Below are positions 35,462-44,547 of a DNA stretch of 64,000 nucleotides, piece after piece. Under the pieces are notes generated by a model. The model saw only the letters and a list, made by a program, of their open reading frames with translations, made no database searches and was not told the origin of the DNA. How positions within the stretch are numbered: the first letter of the stretch is position 1; each line of letters starts with the position of its first letter. Source of the stretch: Devosia oryzisoli (GTDB lineage: Bacteria; Pseudomonadota; Alphaproteobacteria; Rhizobiales; Devosiaceae). The position numbers and the translations under genes were made by a program. The stretch spans positions 682,001 through 746,000 of the forward strand of contig NZ_JACYFU010000002.1 of the NCBI RefSeq assembly GCF_014837245.1, given 5' to 3'.

Positions 35462-37120
35462 TCACAGCCCCAACCCGACAGCTTCGGTGCGATGCACACC
35501 CCTGGGCACGAAGGGGAACCCGTCGTCCATGCCCAGCAGTTTTGCAGAAAGATGAACCACCGAGAGCCACATCTCGGTCCCCTGCAGGCCTGGCTCCTGG
35601 CCATCTGCAAAGGCGAACCCTTCGCCGTCGATCCACCGCTCTCCCGCCCGGGCGATGATGTGCCGCGCGATGTCTTCGGCTTCCGGCCGGCGATGATCGG
35701 TCTGATTGAGGCAGAGCCAGAGCGGGTGGATGGTGTCGAGCAGGTTGCAGGCGGTATAGGTCCGGTCGGAAAACCCGCCGTACTGGCGATAATTGAGCAG
35801 CACCGCATCGATGGCGGCCTCGGGCCGCGGCACGGCAATACCGAACTGGGCATAGGTGCCGCGAGTCAGGCGATAAAAGCCGTTGACCGGCTGCAGCAAG
35901 CCCTCCTCCGGTGTGGGCGATCCCCAAAGGCCTGAGGCGCGATCCTGCTTGAGCGCCAGCCAGCCGAAAAGCGTTTCCCGCGCGGTGGTGCTCGAATGAT
36001 AGCGCGCGTTGAAATAGAGCGCCGTGCCGATAGCGTCGACCGCCGCGCCAGCGCCCCAGGCTCGCTCGCGCCAGGGCAGTTCCTGGAGCCACTGGCAAAG
36101 ATCGGCGGCGGCCAGTTCCACGGCATTGATCCGATGCCGGGGGCGACTGCCCAGGGCTTCCAGCGCATAACCGGCCGAAAGGATGTTGTAGAGGGCGAGC
36201 CCGTCGTCGCGCATCGGCCGGTCGGGGTGCGGCGAAATGAACGGATCGGGAAACAGGCCAGTCTCGGGATCCTGGACCGCCTGCAGGCGCTCTATGGTCG
36301 CGGCCACATCGAGCCCGGGTTGGAGGGCATCAAAACTCGTCGCGATTTCGATGGCATCGCAGAGGTGCCGGTTGGAGCGGCGGTTCTGGCCGTCGGCCTC
36401 GCGCGATAGATATTCGCCCTCGCTTTGATTGGCAGCAAGCACGTCCCGCCATTGGGCCGCGGCGCGATCGCCAAGGGCACTGAGCTGCGCCCTGGTGGTG
36501 TCGGTGCGGCCACGGCCGCGAAAGCGCAGCACTTTGGCGGGCACGCCGCCCACGATCGCCTTTTCCGGCACGTCCTTGCTGACCACGGCGCCGGCCGCGA
36601 TCACCGCGCCGCGCCCGATGGTGACGCCATCGACCACCACCGCGTTGGCGCCGATCCAGACATCGTCGCCGATGGTAATGCCACGGCTGAAGTGGGTCTG
36701 CTGCCAGATGGGAATGTCGGGATCGTCATAGCCGTGGTTGAAGCCCACCAGCGTCACGTGGCTGGCGATGCGCACGCCATCGCCGCAGCGCACCTTGCCC
36801 GAAATCATAGCATAGGAGTTGACCGTGCAGTGAGCGCCGAACTCCACATCGCCGCGGACCAACGCATGGCCGCCGATCCAGCTCTGGGCACCCAGAACGA
36901 GGCGGGTGGTGAAGATGGCTGCTGCCGAGGCCACATAGGCCGTCGGATGAAACTCGCCCCCGGCCTTTTCGCGCAGCAGGCTCAAGCGCGCCTGATGCTG
37001 GGGGCTCGCGATATCCTCAGGCGTACGATCCCAAGTCAGGAACTGGAGGCGCCTTTGCGCAAACTCGTCCCCGACGGGCGCAGTCGCCGGCTCGCGCGGG
37101 CGGCTCGCTGTCTCGTCCAT
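35462..37120 (-). CDS. Fusion: hexapeptide acyltransferase plus C-terminal alpha-helical (toroid-like) domain
   Basis: This 552-residue protein has two unlike parts. Residues about 58-205 form a left-handed beta-helix acetyltransferase of the LacA/NodL type, with repeats such as [20 protein letters not shown] and the ending [20 protein letters not shown]; the likely catalytic His lies in GFNHGY. Residues about 230-552 are helical, rich in Trp, Asp and Gly ([35 protein letters not shown]), resembling (alpha/alpha) toroids of glycosidases and lyases. TAATG overlap couples it to the dehydrogenase gene. It may acetylate and bind or process an oligosaccharide. The domain split is my reading; the function is unknown. 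Confidence 0.78.
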   Translation of the reverse strand: MDETASRPREPATAPVGDEFAQRRLQFLTWDRTPEDIASPQHQARLSLLREKAGGEFHPTAYVASAAAIFTTRLVLGAQSWIGGHALVRGDVEFGAHCTVNSYAMISGKVRCGDGVRIASHVTLVGFNHGYDDPDIPIWQQTHFSRGITIGDDVWIGANAVVVDGVTIGRGAVIAAGAVVSKDVPEKAIVGGVPAKVLRFRGRGRTDTTRAQLSALGDRAAAQWRDVLAANQSEGEYLSREADGQNRRSNRHLCDAIEIATSFDALQPGLDVAATIERLQAVQDPETGLFPDPFISPHPDRPMRDDGLALYNILSAGYALEALGSRPRHRINAVELAAADLCQWLQELPWRERAWGAGAAVDAIGTALYFNARYHSSTTARETLFGWLALKQDRASGLWGSPTPEEGLLQPVNGFYRLTRGTYAQFGIAVPRPEAAIDAVLLNYRQYGGFSDRTYTACNLLDTIHPLWLCLNQTDHRRPEAEDIARHIIARAGERWIDGEGFAFADGQEPGLQGTEMWLSVVHLSAKLLGMDDGFPFVPRGVHRTEAVGLGL

Positions 37121-38127
37121 TATGCCAGCCGCTCCAGCAGCGTCGGCTCGATTTCGTAGAGCATAGGCTCTCCGCGCACGAAGCGCTCGACCTCCTCCAC
37201 CGCCATCAGGCCGAGGCGGAGCCGTTCGGTGCCGGCGGCGCCCGCGACATGGGGCGTGAGGAAGACGTTGGGCAGGGAAAACAGCGGCGACTCCTGCGGC
37301 GGGATTTCGGGGTCGGTGACGTCGATCACCGCCTGGATCCGGCCGGTTCGAAGCTCGTCGATCAGGGCGGCCTCATCGACCAGCGCGCCGCGCGCCGTGT
37401 TGATGAAGGCGCTGCCGTCGCGCATCAGCTTGAAGTGGCGGGCGCCGAGCATGCCACGCGTCGACGGCAGCGAGGGGGCGTGGAGCGAGACCACGTCCGA
37501 AGTGCTCATCAGCGTGTCGAGATCAACGAGGCGCGCGTGCGCGGTGACAGGATCGCCAGGCTGCACGAAGGGGTCGTACAGCAGCACGGTGAAGTCGAAG
37601 CCGGCCAGCATGGCGGCCACACGACGCCCGATGCGCGACGCGCCAATGAGCCCCACGGTGCGGCAGAAATTGCCGATGGGGCCATCCATCAGTTCATAAC
37701 TGGAGCGGCGGCTGGGGTCCGCGCGGTAGAGATCGCGGAGGGCAAAGACCTGCTTGTTGGCGAACAGGATGGCGGCCAGGGTGTATTCTGCCACCGGGAC
37801 CGCGTTGGCCTCGGCGGCATGGGAAACGCGGATGCCGGCGGCGTATGCGCCGGGATCGACGGTGTACTTAACCGTACCGGCCGCATGCGCGATCAGCCGC
37901 AGGCGCGGCGCGGCGCGCAGCACCTCGGGCGTGATGACAGGGCAACCCCAGCCGGTCACCAGCACCTCTGTTTCCGCCAGAAGGGTTTGCGCGCGGCTTT
38001 CAGAAAACGAGGTCACCGGCTCATCCGAGAGCACCTCGCAGCAGGCGTGCAGCCGCGCCAGGGCCTCGTCGTCGAAGACATGTCGCGTTCGTCGCGGATC
38101 GAGGGCGAAGGCGAGTTTGGGTCGCAT
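37120..38127 (-). CDS. D-2-hydroxyacid dehydrogenase family protein
   Basis: This 335-residue NAD-dependent enzyme has the bipartite fold of the phosphoglycerate/D-lactate dehydrogenase family. The cofactor loop is [14 protein letters not shown], and the catalytic Arg ([11 protein letters not shown]), Glu (DVTDPEIPP) and His (LTPHVAGA) are present. An unusually Cys/Trp-containing segment lies near 60 ([11 protein letters not shown]). It lies between the DUF2264 gene and the acyltransferase fusion in the polysaccharide operon, overlapping the latter by one base. It probably reduces or oxidises a 2-keto acid made from lyase products. Confidence 0.92.
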   Translation of the reverse strand: MRPKLAFALDPRRTRHVFDDEALARLHACCEVLSDEPVTSFSESRAQTLLAETEVLVTGWGCPVITPEVLRAAPRLRLIAHAAGTVKYTVDPGAYAAGIRVSHAAEANAVPVAEYTLAAILFANKQVFALRDLYRADPSRRSSYELMDGPIGNFCRTVGLIGASRIGRRVAAMLAGFDFTVLLYDPFVQPGDPVTAHARLVDLDTLMSTSDVVSLHAPSLPSTRGMLGARHFKLMRDGSAFINTARGALVDEAALIDELRTGRIQAVIDVTDPEIPPQESPLFSLPNVFLTPHVAGAAGTERLRLGLMAVEEVERFVRGEPMLYEIEPTLLERLA

Positions 38128-39980
38128 CAGAAGCGCTCCGGCACGAGGATGGCGCTGACGTCGATGCCCTCGCGGGCGAATAGCGCGTCCAATTCGGCAA
38201 TGTCCGGGGCCCGGGGCGGGTTGCGCAGGGCAGCATCGGCTGCAGCGCCGGCCGGCAGGGCCATGGCCGCGGTGACGAGCACCGTGGTTCCCGCTGCGAT
38301 GTCACCCCGCACCTGCGGCACCAGTGTTTTCGAGACGATGAGATTGGTGTTGGGCAGCGCCCGCAGCACCCGTCCGTCGCGACCACCGACAAGACAGACG
38401 ATGGCACTGAGATCGGTGGCGCTGCTGGCAACGCCCCTGCCCTTTTCTTCAGTCAGCGTATCCGCGTTGAGATCGGCCCGACCTATGGCAAAGCCGCCTT
38501 CGGTGGCGTGGAGTGGACGGGGCGTGGTGATGCGGTGGACGCGGATGTGCCAGGGATTGGCCGGCAACAGCCAGGTCTCCACCGTCACGTCGTTCCAGGG
38601 CTTCCACACGGCATGGAGCGTGGTGCCGGCGATCTGGGCCTTTTCGTTGGTTTCGCGGGTCCGGTAGTGGCGGCCATCGTCGGAGAAGGCCAGCGCACCG
38701 TCAAAGACGCCCTGCGGGTAGGCCCGCTCGTCCACTTCGACGGAAAACCCGTAGCGGGAGGAATAGACGAGCTTGGAGTATTTCTCGGCGCCGGCGCGCA
38801 TCTGCCAGTTCTGCTGGCCGCTCGAGAGCACGACGACATTGCCGGGCGTATGGAAGCTCACCATGCCCGGATGCTTGAGGGGCACCGGCTTGTCGTCGAA
38901 GCCGGCCTCCTCCTCCTCGGCCGCCCAGAAGGGATGGTCGGCCGGCAGCGCCAGCGGCAGGAAGGCTTTGAGCGCCCAATAGGGCGAGCCCGCAGAATTG
39001 TAACTTTCGGACATGAAGAGGTTGGGGTAGCCGAAGCCGATGGAGAGAATCCCGTCGCGGTTCGCGATGGGCAGCTTGCTCCACCAGCGCAGGTGGCGCA
39101 GGAAGTGCCCCTTGATGACGCCCCAGGGCAGTCCTTCGACATCGGCAAAGGCCAGCGCGCCCCAGATGCCGCCGCAGGCGAAGCGATAGGTCAGCGAACG
39201 CCCGAAGGCGAGCGTACCGCCATCCTCGTCGAACCAGTGCTGGATGTCCCTGGCAAAGAGCGCTGCCCGCTCCTTGTAGCGCTGGACCCGCGCGTCGTCG
39301 CCCTTGGCCAACTTGGCATAGATCAGGCCATAAAAGTGCATGGCGAAAGGAATGTAATGGTCGATGCGACGCACATTGCCGTCGCGATACCAGCCGTCGT
39401 CGATGTAAAAGCCATCCAGCTCTTCGAGATATTTCTCCGTCAGGCTGCTATCGAAATCGACGCCGCATTCCTCAAGGCCGAGATCGACCAGGACGCGGAA
39501 GAATTTCCAGTTGTTGTCTGCATAGTTGAACTGGCGCGCGTGCTTGAGATAGGCGGCCAGATTGTCCTTGGCCTTTTGCGGCAGCGGTTCCCAGACGAGG
39601 TGCGGCAGGAGGCGCAGGGTGAAGCCTATCGCGGCCAGTTCCACCATGCGCTGGTCGGTGGAATTCACTTCTCCCCAATATTCGGGGTGCTCCGGGTCGG
39701 TGCCGTTTGCGAGACCCTGACGATAGTAGTCCCAATAATCGAAATCGGCGCCGCCGGCTGCCAGCGGGGTCAACCCCCAAAGCGGTCGGGCGAACCCCTC
39801 GAGGTCGGCAGCGGCGCGATCGAAATGGGCGCCCGCGCCATCGAGCCGCACGCGCGCCCGACCCTCGGAAAAATAGGGCAGCAGCGGCTGGAACAGGTCA
39901 CGCAGGCCCTTTTCGACGTCGGCACGGGTCTTGAGCGGATTGCCGAAAAGCGGATTGGCGGTGGCTGGGTCGTACGTCAT
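38127..39980 (-). CDS. DUF2264 domain protein (putative polysaccharide-degradation enzyme)
   Basis: This protein of about 617 residues matches the DUF2264 family over its length. An N-terminal all-helical half is rich in Trp and Tyr (ADFDYWDYYRQGLANGTDPE; YADNNWKFFRVLVDLGLEEC), followed by a beta-sandwich half. This layout is that of (alpha/alpha) toroid polysaccharide lyases and hydrolases. No signal peptide is seen, so it acts in the cytoplasm, presumably on oligosaccharides brought in by the adjacent importer. I start it at ATG 39980, two bases from the upstream stop. The enzymatic activity of the family is not established to my knowledge. Confidence 0.86.
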   Translation of the reverse strand: MTYDPATANPLFGNPLKTRADVEKGLRDLFQPLLPYFSEGRARVRLDGAGAHFDRAAADLEGFARPLWGLTPLAAGGADFDYWDYYRQGLANGTDPEHPEYWGEVNSTDQRMVELAAIGFTLRLLPHLVWEPLPQKAKDNLAAYLKHARQFNYADNNWKFFRVLVDLGLEECGVDFDSSLTEKYLEELDGFYIDDGWYRDGNVRRIDHYIPFAMHFYGLIYAKLAKGDDARVQRYKERAALFARDIQHWFDEDGGTLAFGRSLTYRFACGGIWGALAFADVEGLPWGVIKGHFLRHLRWWSKLPIANRDGILSIGFGYPNLFMSESYNSAGSPYWALKAFLPLALPADHPFWAAEEEEAGFDDKPVPLKHPGMVSFHTPGNVVVLSSGQQNWQMRAGAEKYSKLVYSSRYGFSVEVDERAYPQGVFDGALAFSDDGRHYRTRETNEKAQIAGTTLHAVWKPWNDVTVETWLLPANPWHIRVHRITTPRPLHATEGGFAIGRADLNADTLTEEKGRGVASSATDLSAIVCLVGGRDGRVLRALPNTNLIVSKTLVPQVRGDIAAGTTVLVTAAMALPAGAAADAALRNPPRAPDIAELDALFAREGIDVSAILVPERF

Positions 39981-39981
39981 G

Positions 39982-41016
39982 TCAGGCAAATGTCCTTTGC
40001 GGCGCGTCGTCGTAGGCGCCCTTGAGATCGAGTGTTTCGGCAAAATGGCAGGCGGCAGACTGCGCCGTGCCGTGAATGGGTCGGAGCACCGGCTTGTCGC
40101 TGCGGCAGCGGTCTTGGGCGTATTTGCAGCGTGTGTGAAAGGGACACCCCTGGGGGCGGTTGCCGAGATAGGGGATTTCGCCCTTGAGTTCGGGGCGTCG
40201 ACCCTTGCGCCGCGTCGGATCGGCGATGGGGAGCGCCTCGAGCAGCATTTCGGTATAGGGATGGCGTGGGCGCTCGAACAGCATCTCGGTGGGCGCGGTT
40301 TCCACCACGTGGCCCAGATACATCACCACCACCCGATCGGCGATGTAGTTCACCACCCCCAGATCGTGGCTGATGAAGATGTAGGTGAGGCCGAATTCCT
40401 CCTTGAGATCGTCAAGAAGGTTCAGGACCTGCGCCTGGATCGACACGTCGAGCGCCGACACCGCCTCGTCGGCGATCACCAGTTTCGGATCGAGCACGAG
40501 CGCGCGGGCGATGCCGATGCGCTGACGCTGGCCACCGGAAAAGGCATGGGGGTAGCGCCCCAGGGCGTCGGCGGGGATGCCGACCCGCGCAAGCGTATCC
40601 ACCACCTTGTTTTCCAACTCCTGTCCCCTGGCGATCCTGTGGATGCGCAGAGGCTCTGCCACCAGATCGAAGACGCGCATGTTCGGGTTGAGCGAACTCA
40701 TCGGATCCTGGAAGATCATCCGAATGTCCTGTCGGTAGGGCTTGATCTGGCGCTTGTTGAGCGAGGTCAATTCCACCTCACCGCCGGACTTGGGGTGATA
40801 CACCACCCGGCCTGCCGTCGAGGGTTGCGCCTTGATGATGCAGCGCCCCAGCGTGGTCTTGCCGCAGCCGCTTTCGCCCACGACGGCCAGCGTTTCGCCC
40901 GCCTCGACCGTCAGGTCGATATCGTTGAGCGCCACCAGTTCACGCGACTTGCCGAAGAGGCCGCCGCCCAGCGTATAGACCTTGGAGAGGTTTTCGACCG
41001 TCAGAAGGCGGGTCAT
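39982..41016 (-). CDS. Opp/Dpp-type ABC transporter ATP-binding protein (OppF-like)
   Basis: This 344-residue ATPase has Walker A GESGCGKTTLG, signature FSGGQRQRIGIARAL, Walker B LVIADEAVSALDV, and the C-terminal oligopeptide/dipeptide transporter extension with Cys residues (CPFHTRCKYAQDRC) that in relatives bind an iron-sulfur cluster. The Walker B Glu-Ala (DEA instead of DEP) is a frequent variant. ATG 41016 overlaps the upstream ATPase stop (ATGA) and has GGAGGAG upstream. It pairs with the 41013-42032 product. Confidence 0.94.
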   Translation of the reverse strand: MTRLLTVENLSKVYTLGGGLFGKSRELVALNDIDLTVEAGETLAVVGESGCGKTTLGRCIIKAQPSTAGRVVYHPKSGGEVELTSLNKRQIKPYRQDIRMIFQDPMSSLNPNMRVFDLVAEPLRIHRIARGQELENKVVDTLARVGIPADALGRYPHAFSGGQRQRIGIARALVLDPKLVIADEAVSALDVSIQAQVLNLLDDLKEEFGLTYIFISHDLGVVNYIADRVVVMYLGHVVETAPTEMLFERPRHPYTEMLLEALPIADPTRRKGRRPELKGEIPYLGNRPQGCPFHTRCKYAQDRCRSDKPVLRPIHGTAQSAACHFAETLDLKGAYDDAPQRTFA

Positions 41017-42032
41017 GCCGGCTCCTCCACATTTGCCTGGGTAAGAAGGTGGCAGCGGGCGATATGGCCTGCCCCCACCTCGGTTCGTTCGGGGCGAATG
41101 TTGGGGCATGGCGCGAAGGCATGCGGGCAGCGGCTGGTGAAGGCGCAGCCTTCCGGCCGGTCCTTGGGAGAGGGCACCGTGCCCTTGATGGGCGAGAGTC
41201 GCTGCCGCTCCGCCTTGCGCTGCAGCCGCGGAACCGAATTCATCAGCGCCTGCGTATACGGATGCTGTGGGGCGCGGAATACTTCGTAGACATCGCCCTG
41301 CTCCACCACGTCGCCCAGATACATGACGGCCACTTCGTCGGCGACCTCGGCCACCACGCCCAGATCATGGGTGATGAAAAGGATCGCCATGCCGAAATCG
41401 TCCTGCAACTGGCGCAGGAGATCGAGGATCTGCGCCTGCGTCGTGACGTCGAGCGCGGTGGTCGGCTCGTCCGCGATCAGCAGCTTAGGGGTACAGGCCA
41501 GGGCCATGGCAATCATGGCGCGCTGCCGCAGGCCGCCGGACAATTCGAACGGATAGGCGTTGGCGCGGTCGCGAGCGCCGGGCACCCCGACCTGATCGAG
41601 CAGGGCAATGGTGCGCTCGCGCGCCTGTTTCTGGCTCATGCGCTCGTGCAGCATGATCACCTCGTCGATCTGGTTGCCGATGGTGTGCACCGGCGAGAGC
41701 GAGGTCATCGGCTCCTGGAAGATCATCGATATCTGCGCGCCACGGATCGAGCGCATGGCGAGACCATCGGGATCAAGCCGGGCGATGTCGACCGGCCCGT
41801 CCTGTGCGGCGTCGTAAAGGATTTCGCCGCGGCTGATATCGGCGTTCTTGTCGAGCAGGCGCAGCACGGCCCGGGCCGTCACCGACTTGCCGCAGCCGCT
41901 TTCACCCACCAACGCCAGGGTCTTGCCGGGAGTGAGGGTGAGATCCACCTGCCGCACGGCCTCGATGTCGGGCTCGTCGGGCGAGGTGAAGACAATGGCC
42001 ATGTCGTTGACCGAGAGAAGGGGTTTGGTCAT
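41013..42032 (-). CDS. Opp/Dpp-type ABC transporter ATP-binding protein (OppD-like)
   Basis: This 339-residue ATPase has [15 protein letters not shown], the signature [28 protein letters not shown] and the Cys-bearing C-terminal extension ([14 protein letters not shown]). I start it at ATG 42032 with GAGG upstream; a longer frame begins within the repeat-containing spacer. It forms the nucleotide-binding heterodimer with the OppF-like subunit for oligosaccharide or peptide uptake. A 174-base spacer with dispersed repeats separates it from the permease gene. Confidence 0.94.
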   Translation of the reverse strand: MTKPLLSVNDMAIVFTSPDEPDIEAVRQVDLTLTPGKTLALVGESGCGKSVTARAVLRLLDKNADISRGEILYDAAQDGPVDIARLDPDGLAMRSIRGAQISMIFQEPMTSLSPVHTIGNQIDEVIMLHERMSQKQARERTIALLDQVGVPGARDRANAYPFELSGGLRQRAMIAMALACTPKLLIADEPTTALDVTTQAQILDLLRQLQDDFGMAILFITHDLGVVAEVADEVAVMYLGDVVEQGDVYEVFRAPQHPYTQALMNSVPRLQRKAERQRLSPIKGTVPSPKDRPEGCAFTSRCPHAFAPCPNIRPERTEVGAGHIARCHLLTQANVEEPA

Positions 42033-42056
42033 GCCGCGCCTCGTGAGTGTGTGGAA

Positions 42057-42190
42057 GCTTTCCCCCTCACCCGTCTCGACCTTCGGTCGATCCACCCTCT
42101 CCCCGAGTGGGAGAGGAATAAGAGGCGTGACGGCCTATTCTTCTCCCTCTCGGGGAGAAGGTGGCGCGCAGCGCCGGATGAGGGGGGAGC
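42057..42190. repeat. Dispersed intergenic repeat, family B, copy 1
   Basis: This stretch between permease and ATPase genes combines CCACCCTCTCCCCGAGTGGG and a longer piece ending CGCCGGATGAGGGG. The 28 bases at 42158-42185 recur perfectly, inverted, at 59595-59622, and imperfectly at 63252-63278. The CTCTCCC/GGGAGAG and CTCTCGGGGAGAA parts form hairpins. No coding capacity is apparent. Confidence 0.7.
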
Positions 42191-42206
42191 GGAAACGGTC
42201 ATCGAG

Positions 42207-43340
42207 CTACCGGCCATGTGGATCAGCGGCGTCGCGGAGGCCGTCCCCGAAGAAATTGAGGGACAGGATGACCACCACCACGCAGATGCCGGGGGCCAGC
42301 AGCCAGGGAGCCGTGGCGAGGGTGCGGATGTTCTGCGCTTCCTGCAGCAGCGTGCCCCAGGAGACGATGGGCGCCTGCAGCCCGAGACCAAGAAAACTCA
42401 ACGCGGTTTCGGCCAGGATCATGCCGGGGATGGCCAGCGTCGCGGCCGCGATGATGTGGCTCGAAAAGCTCGGCACCATGTGGCGCGTGATGATGCGCCA
42501 GTCGCTGGCGCCGTCGAGTTGCGCGGCGGTGACGAAATCCTCCGTCCTGAGGCTGAGGAACCGTCCGCGCACGACGCGGGCCAGTTCAGTCCAACCGATG
42601 AGCGAGAGGATGATGGTGATGGCGAAATAGGTCTGGAGCGCACTCCAATCCTTGGGCATGGCCGCCGCCAGGCCCATCCAGAGCGGAATGGTGGGCATGG
42701 AGCGGATGAATTCGACGACGCGCATCACCGCTCCATCGAACCAGCCACCGTAGAAGCCGGCAAAGCCGCCGATGATGATGCCGAAAAAGAGGCTGAGCGT
42801 CACGCCGGCAAGGCCCACGGACAGCGAGATGCGGGTGCCGTGGATGAGGCGGCTCAGCATGTCACGGCCGAGCCGGTCGGCACCCAGGATATAGAAGGGA
42901 TCGCGCGGGTTCTCGACGCCGATGAACTTGATGGACATCGGAATGAAGCCGGCCAGCAGGTAGGGCTCCGATGGCGCAAAGAACCGCACCGGGATGACGA
43001 CTTCGGAGTCCACCACGAAGGTGCGGCGCATCGCCTTGCGGTCGATCTCGGTGGTGTAGCCATTGACGTGCGGCTGGAAGTGCCATCCGTTTTCGTCCGA
43101 GACAAAGAAATGGATGCCCTGCGGCGGCGCATAGGTGTAGCGGGCGCTGTAGGCGCCGGGGTCAGTGGGCGCCAGGAACTCGGCAAACACTGCCACGAGA
43201 TAGAACGCGACGACGATCCAGAGGCTGACAAAGGCCAGTTGATGACGCCGGAACCGCCGCCACATCAGGTGCAATTGCGATTCCCGCACGCGGGTGGGGC
43301 GCGTTTCCTCCGCGAGGGGGGCTATGGTGTCGAGCGCCAT
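42207..43340 (-). CDS. Opp/Dpp-type ABC permease (DppC/OppC-like) with large periplasmic insertion
   Basis: This 377-residue permease has a first membrane helix at about 35-57, then about 95 residues outside the membrane before the second helix, where ordinary DppC proteins have about 40. The insertion (AYSARYTYAPPQGIHFFVSD to FIPMSIKFIGVENPRDPFYI) is rich in aromatic residues. The usual GADRLGRDMLSRLIHG motif and five further helices follow. ATG 43340 has GGAGG eight bases upstream and is preferred to 43355. The inserted domain may contact the large binding protein encoded upstream. Confidence 0.93.
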   Translation of the reverse strand: MALDTIAPLAEETRPTRVRESQLHLMWRRFRRHQLAFVSLWIVVAFYLVAVFAEFLAPTDPGAYSARYTYAPPQGIHFFVSDENGWHFQPHVNGYTTEIDRKAMRRTFVVDSEVVIPVRFFAPSEPYLLAGFIPMSIKFIGVENPRDPFYILGADRLGRDMLSRLIHGTRISLSVGLAGVTLSLFFGIIIGGFAGFYGGWFDGAVMRVVEFIRSMPTIPLWMGLAAAMPKDWSALQTYFAITIILSLIGWTELARVVRGRFLSLRTEDFVTAAQLDGASDWRIITRHMVPSFSSHIIAAATLAIPGMILAETALSFLGLGLQAPIVSWGTLLQEAQNIRTLATAPWLLAPGICVVVVILSLNFFGDGLRDAADPHGR

Positions 43341-43341
43341 G

Positions 43342-44334
43342 TCATTTGCCTCCATAGCGAATGCGCGGATCGAGCCAGGCGAGCAGCAGGTCCGAGACCA
43401 GCGTGCCGATGACGGTGAGGACGCCGAGCAGGAGGATGATCGCGCCGGCCAGATACATGTCCTGGCTGGTGAGTGAGCGCAGCAGCATCGGGCCGGCGGT
43501 GGGCAGGTTGAGCACGACCGAGACGATCACCGAGCTCGACACCAGCGCCGGCAGCAGCCAGCCCAAGGTTGACACCAGCGGGTTGAGCGCCACGCGCACC
43601 GGATATTTGATGATGGTCCGGAATTCGCTGAGGCCCTTGGCCCGCGCCGTCGTCACGTAGGGCTTTTTAAGCTCATCGAGAAGGTTGGCGCGCAGAATGC
43701 GGATCAGTTCGGCGGTGCCCGAGAGCGAGAGCACGAGAATGGGCGCCCAGGCGTGGCTGACGAAATCCCAGATGCGCGGCAGGCTCCAGCGGGCGTTCTC
43801 GAACTCGGGAGAAAACAACCCGCCAATGTTGGCGCCGAACCAGACAAAGCTAAGATACATCAGGATCAGCGCAAAGAAGAAGTTGGGGATCGCAAGGCCG
43901 ATAAAGCCGCCTACGGTCGCCAGATAATCGCCGAGGGAATATTTGCGCACCGCCGAATAGATGCCGATGGGCAGCGCAACGAGCCACGTCAGGATCACCG
44001 CCAGCCCTTCCACGAGAATGGAGTTACCCAGCCGTCCCCAGATGAGGTCGGTGACCTGCGCCTTCCACTCAAAACTCTGGCCGAAGTCGCCGCGCAGCAG
44101 AATGCCGGTGATCCACTTCCAGTACTGCACGATATAGGGCTCGCCGAAACCGTATTGCCGGCGCAACGCATCGATGGCGGCCGGATCGACCCGATCCCCA
44201 TTGGCCGAGAGCGTTGCCACATAGGTGGTGAGATAGTCGCCGGGCGGCAGCTGGATGATGGCAAAGGCGACGAAGGACACGGCCCACAGGATGAGCACCA
44301 TGGCGATCAATCGATTGATGGCGAAACGCAGCAT
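43342..44334 (-). CDS. Opp/Dpp-type ABC permease (DppB/OppB-like)
   Basis: This 330-residue permease has six helices with the family segments LPPGDYLTTYVATLSANGD near the N-terminus and a C-terminal EAA-type loop region (TTARAKGLSEFRTIIKY). It lies directly upstream of the DppC-like gene and follows the binding-protein gene across a 213-base structured spacer. The LPPGD-x2-T motif is typical of Opp-type importers specific for oligosaccharides as well as peptides. Confidence 0.93.
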   Translation of the reverse strand: MLRFAINRLIAMVLILWAVSFVAFAIIQLPPGDYLTTYVATLSANGDRVDPAAIDALRRQYGFGEPYIVQYWKWITGILLRGDFGQSFEWKAQVTDLIWGRLGNSILVEGLAVILTWLVALPIGIYSAVRKYSLGDYLATVGGFIGLAIPNFFFALILMYLSFVWFGANIGGLFSPEFENARWSLPRIWDFVSHAWAPILVLSLSGTAELIRILRANLLDELKKPYVTTARAKGLSEFRTIIKYPVRVALNPLVSTLGWLLPALVSSSVIVSVVLNLPTAGPMLLRSLTSQDMYLAGAIILLLGVLTVIGTLVSDLLLAWLDPRIRYGGK

Positions 44335-44547
44335 GGGCGTCTCCTGTCGTGAAAAGCGGGAGCCGGGTTCCCCCTCTTTCTGAGGAGAGGGGGACAGGGG
44401 TGGGGCCAGTCAGTGGGTCGACCAACTTCCCCCACCCCGGTCCCTCCCCACCCGGGGGAAGGAGGCGGTGGGACCACCGCCGCCGGCCAAAAGTCTCAGC
44501 CATCCCGCGGCGTCTGAGGGGAGCCGCCGCGGGAGGCCGGGAGGGAC
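44335..44547 (-). terminator. Structured spacer between binding-protein and permease genes
   Basis: Directly after the binding-protein stop, TCCCGCGG (44503-44510) pairs with CCGCGGGA (44527-44534). Further on, CCCCCTCTTT/GGAGAGGGGG and CCCCACCCCGG/CCCGGGGG-type runs give more stems between about 44369 and 44460. The spacer carries no gene. It probably terminates part of the transcripts so that more binding protein than permease is made. Confidence 0.5.

Noticed and set aside
41049-43412. 787-codon plus-strand frame opposite OppD, DppC and a repeat spacer
   Set aside because: It crosses two conserved genes and an intergenic repeat, and is full of His, Asp and Gly without any domain.
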